This document shows, piece after piece, positions 1 through 8,352 of a DNA stretch of 64,000 nucleotides. Position numbers and translations under genes: made by a program. This stretch comes from UBA1426 sp050953365 (GTDB lineage: Bacteria > Bacillota > Clostridia > Peptostreptococcales > Anaerovoracaceae), in NCBI GenBank assembly GCA_050953365.1, contig JBMNMN010000002.1:1-64000 (forward strand), in the 5' to 3' direction. Under the pieces are notes generated by a model that ran no database searches, was not told the origin of the DNA, and worked only from the letters and a program-made list of their open reading frames with translations. Positions within the stretch are counted from its first letter, which is position 1. Each line of letters starts with the position of its first letter.

Positions 1-41
1 ATTGCTCAATTTTTTTATACCCGGTTCTTTGTTCTAATTCT

Positions 42-1814
42 TTAATTCTTTATACCCAGTTCCTTGATTCGCCGATACAGGGTGGATTCGCTCATCCCCA
101 ACATTTGGGCGCATCGGATCTTTCCTTCTGTAGACCTTCCCGTCTTGTCTAAACACTCCAGGATTAGCCTGCGTTGATAACTATCAAGCTTCTCCTTAAA
201 AACTCAAACCGTTTTCGCTTTCCTCTGCATGGGGGTTGGTGATTTTGTCCGGGAGATTTTCATAGCGGATCATAGGGCCCGTTTCCATGTTGACTGCATA
301 TTCTACGACGTTTTCTAACTCGCGTACGTTGCCCGGCCACTGGTATCGCATAAGCGCATCCAACGCATCGGGATGAAAGTCTTCAATATTCTTGTTTAAT
401 AAAATATTAAATTTTTGCAGAGCGTAATCTAATAAACATTTAACGTCTTCGCCGCGTTCTCGAAGAGGGCGGTGTGGTCAGAGGAATTACATTTAAACGG
501 AAATACAGATCCTCACGGAATTCCTTGGCAGCAATCATCTGCTCCAAATTGCGGTTGGTGGCAGCAATGATCCGGACGTCAATATCGATGGGACCTATAC
601 CGCCGACCCGCTCAATTGCAGGTTTTGAATCGCATGAAGAAGTTTGACTTGGAGATGCAGCGGCATATCTCCGATTTCATCTAAAAAAAGTGTTCCCTTA
701 TGGGCCAATTCGAATTTTCCCAGCTTTCCTCCTACGTCCGCGCCGGTAAAGGCCCCGCGCTCATAGCCGAAGAGCTCGCTTTCCAACAGCATTTCGGGAA
801 TCGCCGCGCAATTTATGGCCACAAAGGGTCCGTCTCGTCTCGGCCCCGCATAGTGAATTGCCCTGGCCAAAAGTTCTTTCCCCGTGCCGCTCTCTCCGGT
901 AATTAAAACGTCGAATCGCTGGATGCCACTTGAATGGCGCGCTGCTTTAAAAAACGCATGGGCTCGCTGTTTCCGATGATCTCGTCGAAGGTTGTACGCT
1001 TTTCATCTGCAGTCATCTTGTAGAGCCGCTCTCTGGCCGCGGAAATATCCTGAAAGAGGAGCATGGCGCCCAAATTTGCTTTGACCGGATCCGTATCTTC
1101 GTCCGTGCAAAGGGGTATGATGGTGCAGAGAAACCTCTTGCTCCGGCTTCGACCTTTCTTGTAAAGGATGTCTTTATCCTTAATGGGGACACAATCTTTT
1201 ATGCATCGTTCAATTTCCGGGATGTTCCAAATATCCGAAAGGGGCTTGCCTTCCATATCTTCTCTGGAAAGGTTCAGGAGTCGTTCGGCTTTAAAGTTGC
1301 ATGATACGATGATCCCGTTTCTGTCTAAGGCGATGAGACCTTCGTGCATGGACTCAAAAATGCCTTTCAATTGATTTTTTTTATGGGTTTCGGAGAGCTT
1401 GCTGGCGATGAGGTCCGCCATTCGATCCAGAAACAGGCTTAAAGTTTCGTGTTTCTGAACGATTTTTTCGCGCTGTTCCTCCGTAAACGCCACCAACCCG
1501 ATAATCCCAATTACTTTCCCGTCCAACAGGATAGGGCAGGATATCTCGGCAAGCTCTCCTTCCTGCGGCGCGTAGAAAGGGTCCGTGTCGGGGTCGGTGC
1601 ATAGATATCCTTTGCCTGTTTTAAGGATTTTTCCGTAAATGGCGCCGGTATCTAGATCTCCTCCTTCTTCGTACTCTCCGATCTTGCTGGCATACCGACC
1701 GGTACCTGCGATGATTTCCAGCCGGTCATCTACAATTTCCGTCTCTATTTCCAATGCGGCGGTGATGGCTTGCGCTACGCTGGCCACGGTATCCTTTATC
1801 ATAGATAATCCCAT
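42..1814 (-). pseudogene. Sigma-54-dependent transcriptional activator, broken by frameshifts
   Basis: A GAF/PAS-type sensor region is intact from the ATG at 1814 (good RBS AAGGAG) for about 300 codons and reads into a stop at 903. The AAA+ part continues in another frame at 595-870 with GESGTGKE (Walker A), GAFTGA (the sigma-54 contact loop) and LFLDEIGDMP (Walker B). The C-terminal Fis-type helix-turn-helix (MLGMSESTLYRRIKELG) ends at 42. I see four single-base indels near 911, 620, 465 and 200, each in or beside a short run of one base; correcting them restores one frame of about 590 residues. The N-terminal half, if translated, could bind ligand but not open a promoter. It faces the operon that starts at 2116 and was probably its activator. 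The indels could be real decay or errors of the read or assembly; every other gene in the window is intact. Confidence 0.85.
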
Positions 1815-1870
1815 AGTATCGACTCCTTCTATTTAAAGCAGCTCTCATATTATTATTAATTATAACAGAC

Positions 1871-1906
1871 TTGTCAGAAATGACAAAATATTTTCATAAA
1901 TGAAAA
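1871..1906. promoter_or_regulatory. Two 16-bp dyads, probable activator (UAS) sites
   Basis: TTGTCAGAAATGACAA (1871-1886) and TTTTCATAAATGAAAA (1891-1906) are both palindromes and fit one consensus, TTKTCAKAAATGAMAA. Their centres are 20 bp apart, about two helical turns. They lie 107-144 bp upstream of the -24/-12 promoter and just upstream of the divergent activator gene. This is the usual arrangement of enhancer sites for a sigma-54 activator. The binding protein is inferred from position only. Confidence 0.65.
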
Positions 1907-2012
1907 TTGATTTAACAAAATAAGGCTTCTAATCCAAAAAATAATGGGTCGGACGGGCGGCTTTTCAATGAAGTTTCACTGCCATGCAATAATAATCGGA
2001 TTATTCAGTATT

Positions 2013-2029
2013 TTGGCATTGCTCTTGCT
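2013..2029 (+). promoter_or_regulatory. Sigma-54 (-24/-12) promoter
   Basis: TTGGCATTGCTCTTGCT matches YTGGCACG-N4-TTGCW, with GG at 2015-2016 and GC at 2027-2028 separated by exactly 10 bases. Transcription would begin near 2040 and drive the operon that starts at 2116. The neighbouring activator carries the sigma-54 contact motif GAFTGA. Confidence 0.75.
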
Positions 2030-2055
2030 TGATATATATTTTAATAGAAAATCCT

Positions 2056-2110
2056 ATAGGAGAGAATTCCATAGGAGAGAATTCCATAGGAGAAAATTCC
2101 ATAGGAGGAA
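2056..2110 (+). repeat. 15-bp tandem repeat carrying four Shine-Dalgarno-like cores
   Basis: Three full copies of ATAGGAGARAATTCC (2056-2070, 2071-2085, 2086-2100) and a fourth, ATAGGAGGAA (2101-2110), end just before the start codon of the SDR gene. Each copy has an AGGAG core; the last is spaced correctly for the ATG at 2116. The period of 15 keeps the upstream reading frame open from an ATG at 2029, so changes in copy number would not shift frame. Confidence 0.85.
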
Positions 2111-2115
2111 GCGCT

Positions 2116-2910
2116 ATGAAAACATCTATACTTGAAGGCAAAACTGCTTTTGTTACCGGAGTTGCCAGTCCCAACGGAATGGGCTTTGCCACTGCCAAAG
2201 CTTTGGCTGAGTGGGGAGCATCTTTAGGTATATTGGATATTTCCGACCGGGTCTTTCAACGTGAAAAAGATCTGAAGGAAATGGGAATAACCGTGAAAGC
2301 TTATCAAGTAGATCTGCAGGACAGAGCCGGCATCAAGGCTGCCGCGGAGGATATGATAGCCACCTACGGAAAAGTGGACATCTTGGCCAATGTGGCGGGA
2401 ATGGCCTATTTCGGTACGGAGGAGATTTTCAAAAACGTAACGGATCTCAGTGAAGAAGAATGGGATTTCAGCATCGGCATCAACTTAAAATCCACATTTA
2501 ATACGATACAGGCTTTTCTGCCGGGCATGATTGAAAGGCGGTACGGGAAAATTGTAAACGTTTCTTCCGTTACGGGGCCTCTGGTAGCCAATCCGGGAGA
2601 ATCGCCCTATTGTGCCGCAAAAGCGGCCATTGTAGGTCTGACAAGAGCGCTGGCTCTGGAAGTGGGCAAACAGAATATCACTGTCAATGCGGTGGCTCCG
2701 GGATGGATTAAGACCGGCGCCAGCACCGAAAGCGAGCTGGCAGGCGGACAGAATACCGGTATGGGAAGGCCGGGAACACCGGAAGAAGTGGCCAATTTAA
2801 TCCGTTTTCTCGCATCCGACGATTCCAGTTACATAACCGGTCAGCTCATCGTCATTGACGGCGGCAACATCATTCAGGAATACAAGGGCCCGAGCGAACT
2901 GTATTATTAA
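2116..2910 (+). CDS. SDR family NAD(P)-dependent oxidoreductase
   Basis: Classical short-chain dehydrogenase of 264 residues. The cofactor-binding glycine motif TGVASPNGMG lies at about 14-23, NVAG at 92-95, the catalytic Ser at about 151 and YCAAK at 165-169; the C-terminal end has the usual GQLIVIDGG. The start at 2116 is chosen because AGGAGG lies 7 bases upstream and the first residues fit the family; an in-frame ATG at 2029 would add a low-complexity extension made of the 15-bp repeats. It is the first gene of the sigma-54-type operon, and a second SDR closes the operon, so two oxidoreduction steps on related intermediates are likely. The substrate is unknown. Confidence 0.85.
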   Translation: MKTSILEGKTAFVTGVASPNGMGFATAKALAEWGASLGILDISDRVFQREKDLKEMGITVKAYQVDLQDRAGIKAAAEDMIATYGKVDILANVAGMAYFGTEEIFKNVTDLSEEEWDFSIGINLKSTFNTIQAFLPGMIERRYGKIVNVSSVTGPLVANPGESPYCAAKAAIVGLTRALALEVGKQNITVNAVAPGWIKTGASTESELAGGQNTGMGRPGTPEEVANLIRFLASDDSSYITGQLIVIDGGNIIQEYKGPSELYY

Positions 2911-2966
2911 TTCGGACAAGTCATATGGGAGCGAACAGAGCTTGTATAAAAGGAGGAAAGACAAGT

Positions 2967-4370
2967 ATGGCTGAAAAAACATTTGTACATCCCTATATCC
3001 CCAATTCCGCCCCCGAGGTGAAGGCGGAAATGATGAAGGCGGTAGGGGTAACGGATTTAGAGGAACTTTACAGCGTAATTCCTGAACACCTGCGCTTTCG
3101 CGGAGAACTTGACCTGCCGGAACCCATGATGGCAGAATATGAGCTTCGCCGGCATCTGGAGGAGACTCTTGCGAAAAATACAACCTGCAAGGACTATCTT
3201 AGCTTCTTGGGCGGCGGCTGCTGGCAGCACTATGTACCGGCTGTAGTGGATGAGATCGTCAACCGCGCCGAGTTTGTAACGGCCTATTGCGGCGGAACCT
3301 ATGCGGATTTGGGCAAGTTTCAGGCCCGTTTTGAATTTTACAGCATGATGGCGGAAATGCTTGATGTGGATGCGGTCAGCGAGCCGATCTATGATTGGGG
3401 AGCCGCAGCAGGTTTGTCCATCCGTATGGCCTCCCGTCTCACCGGCAGAAATGAAGTGCTGATTCCAAAAAATATCAGCCCGGAGAGGCTGGCGCAGATC
3501 CGGACCCTCTGCCAGCCGGAAATCATGCCGAACAGCATCAAGATCACGCAGGTGGATATGGATCCCAAGACCGGCGGCATGGATATGGAAGACCTGAAAG
3601 CAAAGCTTTCGGATAAGATTGCCGCTATCTATTTCGAAGTACCTGGCTACTTCGGCACCGTGGAGAAAAATGCCGCGGACATTTCCGCGTTGGCGAAATC
3701 CGTCGGCGCTCAGTCTGTGGTGGGCGTAGATCCCATTTCTCTGGGCGTTATCGCGCCTCCCGCTTCCTATGGGGCGGATATCATCTGCGGTGACCTGCAA
3801 TCCATCGGCATGCATATGCTCTGCGGCGGCGGACAATCCGGTTTCATCGCTTTCCGGGACGAACAGGCCTATCTTTACGAGTGTCCATTGGCCATTTATA
3901 CCATAGCAGAGACGGCCGTTGAGGGGCAATATGCTTATGCTGAGGTGCTGCCGGAGAGAACATCCTATGAAGCCAGAGATAAAGCCAAAGACTGGGTGGG
4001 AACGGCTTCTGGCCTTTGGACCATCGGCGCTGCCGTCTATATGGCGCTCATGGGACCTCAGGGCATGAGGGAGATCGGCGAGACCATCCTCTATAATTCT
4101 AATTATGCAAAACAGGCGCTGGGTGAGATCGAAGGCGTTAAAGTACTCTTCGATACTACCTTTAAAGAATTTGTCGTCAATTTTGACGGAACCGGAAAGA
4201 CCGTTGCGGAGATCAACAAGGCTTTGGAGAGCCATAAGATCTTTGGCGGCCTTGATCTGAGCAAAGACTTCCCGTGGTTGGGGAATAGCGCGCTGTACTG
4301 TGTGACGGAAGTGCATATGAAGAAGGATCTCGACAAACTGGCATCCGCCCTGAAGGAGGTATTGAAATAA
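2967..4370 (+). CDS. Glycine dehydrogenase P-protein subunit 1-like (GcvPA-like), divergent
   Basis: 467 residues, about the length of GcvPA (around 450). The fold type is clear from the N-terminal region (DLEELYSVIPEHLR, KDYLSFLGGGCWQHYVPAVV) and the C-terminal family pattern. Several usual GcvPA signatures are changed: the family's TPYQPEISQGTLQ stretch reads YCGGTYADLGKFQ, and YDGATA reads YDWGAAAG. RBS AGGAGG lies upstream of the ATG at 2967; an in-frame ATG at 2925 is less likely. It overlaps the next gene by one base (TAATG), so the two subunits are probably translated in fixed ratio. No gcvH, gcvT or lpd is nearby. It probably forms a PLP-dependent heterodimer pair with the next protein; glycine as the substrate is doubtful. 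Confidence 0.75.
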   Translation: MAEKTFVHPYIPNSAPEVKAEMMKAVGVTDLEELYSVIPEHLRFRGELDLPEPMMAEYELRRHLEETLAKNTTCKDYLSFLGGGCWQHYVPAVVDEIVNRAEFVTAYCGGTYADLGKFQARFEFYSMMAEMLDVDAVSEPIYDWGAAAGLSIRMASRLTGRNEVLIPKNISPERLAQIRTLCQPEIMPNSIKITQVDMDPKTGGMDMEDLKAKLSDKIAAIYFEVPGYFGTVEKNAADISALAKSVGAQSVVGVDPISLGVIAPPASYGADIICGDLQSIGMHMLCGGGQSGFIAFRDEQAYLYECPLAIYTIAETAVEGQYAYAEVLPERTSYEARDKAKDWVGTASGLWTIGAAVYMALMGPQGMREIGETILYNSNYAKQALGEIEGVKVLFDTTFKEFVVNFDGTGKTVAEINKALESHKIFGGLDLSKDFPWLGNSALYCVTEVHMKKDLDKLASALKEVLK

Positions 4371-5926
4371 TGAAAGACGTTAAGCTTAGAAAATACCATT
4401 CTGCATCCTGGGATGAGCCGCTGATCATGGAAATGGGCACAAAAGGAGAGAGAGGAATCATACCTCCCGAGGCGGCGAAAGAAATAAAGGAAAAGCTGGG
4501 AGAGGCTATGGCCCTCTTGCCTGAAAATATGCGGAGAAAAACGGAAATCGACCTTCCCGAGGTTTCCCAGTACCATGTCTTGCAGCATTATCTTAGATTG
4601 TCCCAGATGACCATGGGTATGGACCTGGGAGCCGATATCGGCGAGGGTACCTGCACCATGAAGTACAGCCCCAAAATGCATGATCAAGTGGTGAATTCCA
4701 GCAAATTTGCAGATCTGCATCCAATGCAGCCGGAAGAAACCCTTCAAGGGATTTTGGAGATCGTTTACGGCCTTGAGCAATATCTGAAGCAGATTTCCGG
4801 AATGGCAAAATTCACTTTTCAACCGGGAGGCGGTTCTCATGCAACCTACACAAACGCCTGCCTTATGCGGAAATATCATGAAGCGAGAGGCGAACTGGGA
4901 CAGAGGGACGAAGTCATAACGACCATTTTCTCCCACCCGTGTGACGGAGCCACACCTGCCACCGCCGGTTTTAAGGTCATCACTCTCATGCCCGATGAAA
5001 ACGGGTATCCGGATCTTGAGGCTCTGAAAGCCATCGTTTCGGAACGGACGGCAGGTATCATGTTTACCAATCCGGAGGATACAGGCATCTTTAATCCTAA
5101 GGTAGCGGAATACGTAAAAGTAGTTCATGATGCAGGAGGGCTTTGTTTCTACGACCAGGCAAACGCCAACGGTATCATGGGCATTGCAAGAGCCTTCGAT
5201 GCAGGCTTTGACGCATGCCATTTCAACCTGCACAAAACCTTCTCTTCTCCTCACGGTTGCGAAGGTCCTGCGGCCGGAGCATACGGAGTCAGGGAAGAAC
5301 TGGCCAAGTATCTGCCCGTTCCTACCGTGGAGTTCGACGGCACAAAGTATTATCTTGATTACGACAGGCCGGAGAGTATCGGAAAGGTCAGGAGTTTTCT
5401 CGGCAATTTGGAATGCGTCATCCGCGCCTATGCATGGATTCGCAGTATGGGAGCAGAAGGGATCAAGACGGCAGCGCAGATTTCGGTGCTGAACAACAAT
5501 TACCTGGATCAGCTTCTTCTCAGCATCCAGGGAGTTTCAAGACCCTACGCAGAAGGCAAAAGAAGGCTTGAGCAGGCCAGATACAGCCTTGGAAAGGTCA
5601 AGGAGGATACGGGAGTCGGCACTGTGGAAATCCGCAATCGCTTAAGCGACTTTGGCATTCAGGGATATTGGATGAGTCACCATCCGTGGATTGTTCCCGA
5701 ACCCTTTACTCCGGAACCCTGCGAGACCTATTCCAAAGCAGATCTGGATTACTGGGCGGCAGCTATGGCGCAATGTGTGAAAGAAGCTTACGAAGACCCC
5801 GAATTCGTAATGAACGCACCTCATGCCATGGGAAACACCAAGATTTTGGACGATTCTCTGGTGGAAGATCCGGAGAGATGGGCATGCACCTACAGGGCAT
5901 ATAAGAAAAAGAGAGCAAAGAAATAA
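4370..5926 (+). CDS. Glycine dehydrogenase P-protein subunit 2-like (GcvPB-like), divergent
   Basis: 518 residues, PLP-dependent fold type I. The PLP lysine is K289 in HFNLHKTFSSPHG, and the YDQANANGIMG segment (261-271) matches the usual YDGANLNAILG region. The glycine-rich loop that follows the lysine is PHGCEGPAAG (294-303) instead of the nearly invariant PHGGGGPG, and QPAAGAHGE of the family is QPGGGSHAT here. The start overlaps the upstream stop codon. The pair sits between an SDR and an AcoX-like protein under a sigma-54-type promoter, unlike a gcvTHP operon. It is likely a decarboxylase or C-C lyase on an amino acid other than, or in addition to, glycine; the reaction cannot be read from the sequence. 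Confidence 0.75.
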   Translation: MKDVKLRKYHSASWDEPLIMEMGTKGERGIIPPEAAKEIKEKLGEAMALLPENMRRKTEIDLPEVSQYHVLQHYLRLSQMTMGMDLGADIGEGTCTMKYSPKMHDQVVNSSKFADLHPMQPEETLQGILEIVYGLEQYLKQISGMAKFTFQPGGGSHATYTNACLMRKYHEARGELGQRDEVITTIFSHPCDGATPATAGFKVITLMPDENGYPDLEALKAIVSERTAGIMFTNPEDTGIFNPKVAEYVKVVHDAGGLCFYDQANANGIMGIARAFDAGFDACHFNLHKTFSSPHGCEGPAAGAYGVREELAKYLPVPTVEFDGTKYYLDYDRPESIGKVRSFLGNLECVIRAYAWIRSMGAEGIKTAAQISVLNNNYLDQLLLSIQGVSRPYAEGKRRLEQARYSLGKVKEDTGVGTVEIRNRLSDFGIQGYWMSHHPWIVPEPFTPEPCETYSKADLDYWAAAMAQCVKEAYEDPEFVMNAPHAMGNTKILDDSLVEDPERWACTYRAYKKKRAKK

Positions 5927-5976
5927 TTTATCTGGCTCTGTCGGTCATATTTGAGATACTTCTATCAAGTAGACAA

Positions 5977-6094
5977 TTGCATGATAGGACGTACCTCCGT
6001 AGAAACCGTCACCCTCTTACGGCATTTTCGCGCCGGTTTTGTAAGGGCGCACAAAAATGCCGCCGGTTTCCGGGGAGATACTCCTATCATGCGA
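5977..6094 (+). other. 118-nt long hairpin between genes of the operon
   Basis: The outer arms GCATGATAGGA (5979-5989) and TCCTATCATGC (6082-6092) are perfectly complementary. Further in, CCTCCG...AAACCG pairs with CGGTTTC...GGGGAG, then GGCATTTT (6021) with AAAATGCC (6054), and GCGCC (6030) with GGCGC (6046). CCCTCTTAC (6012-6020) could instead pair with GTAAGGG (6041-6047), giving a second fold. It lies in the 217-base gap before the AcoX-like gene and has no T-run, so it is not a simple terminator. It could be an mRNA processing or stability element, a structured RNA, or a small foldback mobile element. Confidence 0.6.
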
Positions 6095-6143
6095 ACCGGA
6101 AGAGCACAATACAACACAGTGATTTAATGCAGGAGGAGAATTT

Positions 6144-7277
6144 ATGCGTAAGCTTGGGCTGATCGTAAACCCTTTAGCTGGGATCGGCGGAAGAGTCGGA
6201 TTAAAAGGAAGCGACGGCAAAGACATCGTCGAAAGAGCCTTTGCAATGGGAGCCGTTGCGGAAGCGCCTGCCAAAGCATCGAAGGCATTGGAAAGGTTGC
6301 TGAGTTTGAAAGACAAATTTCAGATCCTGACCTACCCGGGTTCCATGGGCGAGGATATAGCCCGGCAATTGGGTTACGATCCTATCGTACTTGGGCGCCT
6401 GGATGGAGATAGGACCACTGCAGCGGATACGGAAAGAGCTGCCAAAGACTTATGGGATGCGGGAGTTGAATTGATTCTTTTTGCGGGGGGCGACGGCACC
6501 GCACGCAATGTATATAACGTTATCGGAAACAACCTTCCCGTCATCGGCATTCCCGCAGGCGTAAAAATTCATTCGGCCGTCTATGCGGATACACCCGCTC
6601 ATGCGGGAGATGCTACAGCCCTGTTCCTTTCGGGAAGCGGACGGATACAGATGAAAGAAGCAGAGGTTATGGACATCGACGAAGAAGCCTTTCGTCAGGA
6701 TAGGCTGTCCGCCAGGCTTTACGGCTATATGACCGTTCCCAACGTGAGAAATCTCATGCAGAGCGCTAAGGCCGGCAGCGTGAGCACGGAGAACGAGTCC
6801 ATGATGTCCATCGCCTCCCACATCGTTACAAACATGGAACCGGACGTATGCTATTTCGTAGGACCCGGAACGACAATGCGATGCGTCATGGATCTCCTGG
6901 GGCTTTCCAACACTCTTTTGGGAGTGGATGCGGTGCTCAACAAGGAATTGATCGGCTCCGATCTAAATGAAGCCGATCTGCTTAGACTGCTTGATGAAAT
7001 GGAAAATAGGGGAATTCCCGTGAAAGTCATTGTTACGGTTATAGGCGGGCAGGGCTATGTTTTTGGCAGAGGCAATCAGCAGCTGAGTCACAGAGTTCTT
7101 CGCAGAATCGGCAAGGAAAATATAATTATTGGTGCAACGGAAAGCAAAATGATCGCTCTTGGCGGAAAACCCCTGCTTGTGGACACGGGGGACACCTCAG
7201 TCAACGAACAGCTATCAGGCTATGTGAAGGTGATCACCTCCATGAACCGCCAGATGGTTTATCGGGTCGCGTACTGA
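6144..7277 (+). CDS. ATP-NAD kinase family protein (AcoX-like)
   Basis: 377 residues. The N-terminal Gly-rich start (LGLIVNPLAGIGGRVGLKGSDG) and the nucleotide-binding GGDGT motif at 115-119 place it in the ATP-NAD kinase superfamily, in the long branch that includes AcoX of acetoin operons, not the short housekeeping NadK. RBS AGGAGGAG precedes the ATG at 6144. It ends in TGATGA at the SDR that follows, so the two are probably translationally coupled. Members of this branch travel with catabolic dehydrogenase operons, and their reaction is poorly defined. In this operon it may phosphorylate a cofactor or an intermediate; that is inference. Confidence 0.75.
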   Translation: MRKLGLIVNPLAGIGGRVGLKGSDGKDIVERAFAMGAVAEAPAKASKALERLLSLKDKFQILTYPGSMGEDIARQLGYDPIVLGRLDGDRTTAADTERAAKDLWDAGVELILFAGGDGTARNVYNVIGNNLPVIGIPAGVKIHSAVYADTPAHAGDATALFLSGSGRIQMKEAEVMDIDEEAFRQDRLSARLYGYMTVPNVRNLMQSAKAGSVSTENESMMSIASHIVTNMEPDVCYFVGPGTTMRCVMDLLGLSNTLLGVDAVLNKELIGSDLNEADLLRLLDEMENRGIPVKVIVTVIGGQGYVFGRGNQQLSHRVLRRIGKENIIIGATESKMIALGGKPLLVDTGDTSVNEQLSGYVKVITSMNRQMVYRVAY

Positions 7278-7300
7278 TGAAAAAAGAAAGGAAGGAGCGT

Positions 7301-8083
7301 ATGTTTTCGTTAAAAGGCAAGGTCGCCGTAGTTACCGGCGGAGGCTCCGGGCTGGGTTTGGCTACCGTTAAGAGATTTGTGGCGGCAGGAGCCACTGTTG
7401 TCATGGCGGACAAGAGAGATTGCAGCCAACTTGCAGAAGAAATCGGATGCACTTTCATACAGACGGATGTAACGAAAGAGGAGCAGGTGGAGCGGCTGAT
7501 GAAAACCGCCGCGGAACTTTTCGGCCCTCTCGATATTGTTATCAACAATGCGGGAATCATCATGCCCGAACAGCGTATCGATGATGCAGTGATAGAGGAT
7601 TATGAAACGCTGTTTCGCGTCAATGCGCTAGGTGTACTTCTGGGCATAAAGTACGGGGCAAGGTACATGAAGGACGGAGGAGCCATCGTAAATACGGCGT
7701 CAAATTCGGCAAACGGTGATTTTTCAGGATACGGAGCCTATATCGCTTCCAAATGCGCAGTGGTGGGAATCACCAAAGCGGCGGCTATCGAATATGCGGA
7801 TCGAGGGATTCGCGTAAACTGCATTTGTCCCAATACCATTGATACCCCAATGGCATATGCCGACGGCTGCGAGACGGAGCTTCAGGTTGTGGGAATCATA
7901 ACGCCTTTAGGGCGTATGTGCGAGGCTGAGGAAGCGGCGGCGTTATTTCATTTTCTTGTTTCCGACGATTGCAAGTATATAACGGGTGAAGATATTTACA
8001 TTGACGGCGGCATGAAAGCAGGCCACGGTGACAATAAAATCCGTTTTATCATGAGCGGAATAATGAGAGGACAGAATTCCTAG
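7301..8083 (+). CDS. SDR family oxidoreductase (second of the operon)
   Basis: 260 residues. TGGGSGLG at 12-19, NNAG at 82-85, Ser134, and YIASK with Tyr147 and Lys151 give a complete classical SDR active site; the end has EDIYIDGG. The ATG at 7301 has RBS AAGGAG; an in-frame ATG at 7277 overlaps the upstream stop but lacks its own RBS. Asp36 (ATVVMADKRD) at the end of the second strand suggests preference for NAD over NADP. It is only distantly similar to the first SDR of the operon, so it is not a recent duplicate. It is the last gene before the glycine riboswitch. The substrate is unknown. Confidence 0.85.
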   Translation: MFSLKGKVAVVTGGGSGLGLATVKRFVAAGATVVMADKRDCSQLAEEIGCTFIQTDVTKEEQVERLMKTAAELFGPLDIVINNAGIIMPEQRIDDAVIEDYETLFRVNALGVLLGIKYGARYMKDGGAIVNTASNSANGDFSGYGAYIASKCAVVGITKAAAIEYADRGIRVNCICPNTIDTPMAYADGCETELQVVGIITPLGRMCEAEEAAALFHFLVSDDCKYITGEDIYIDGGMKAGHGDNKIRFIMSGIMRGQNS

Positions 8084-8179
8084 TACTATTGAAAAATATA
8101 ATTCGCTTTTTGGGAAATATTGCTTGCTTAAATAGCTCATATTATGTTAAAATTTAATAAATAGAAAATACTGGATGAC

Positions 8180-8352
8180 GAATACGGGAGAGTATGCGAA
8201 AGCATCGCCGAAGGTGTAAATGTGAGGATGGGCCGTTCCGCGCATGATGATCTCAGGTAAAAGGACCGTATTCCGACAGAACTCTGGAAAGCATGTATTA
8301 TGCACCGAAGGGGCAATTTGGATCTTCCAAAGAAACTCTCAGGTTATTGACT
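8180..8352 (+). promoter_or_regulatory. Tandem glycine riboswitch
   Basis: Two adjacent aptamers are visible. The first runs from GGGAGAG (8186) through GCCGAAGGTGTAA (8207-8219) to ATCTCAGGTAAAAGGACCG (8240-8258). The second has CTCTGGAAAG (8282), CACCGAAGGGGCAA (8303-8316) and AACTCTCAGGT (8334-8344). These are the conserved cores of the gcvT-type glycine riboswitch. It is followed at once by an intrinsic terminator, so glycine probably lets RNA polymerase read into grdX and the glycine reductase genes. Candidate -35/-10 elements upstream (8120-8150) are weak. Confidence 0.93.

Noticed and set aside
2056..2110. CRISPR-like array
   Set aside because: The units are head-to-tail 15-bp repeats without spacers; no cas gene is present.
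3057..4316. Long minus-strand reading frame of 419 codons opposite the GcvPA-like gene
   Set aside because: It is antisense to a clear PLP-enzyme gene and its residue composition (His, Arg, Leu rich) is that of a shadow frame.
5977..6162. 61-residue reading frame in the gap after the GcvPB-like gene
   Set aside because: It coincides with the long hairpin, lacks a ribosome binding site and its protein shows no recognisable pattern.
8112..8127. Second -24/-12-like promoter before the glycine riboswitch
   Set aside because: TTGGGA...TTGC-like text is present but the GG to GC spacing is 11, not 10, and the -24 box is poor.
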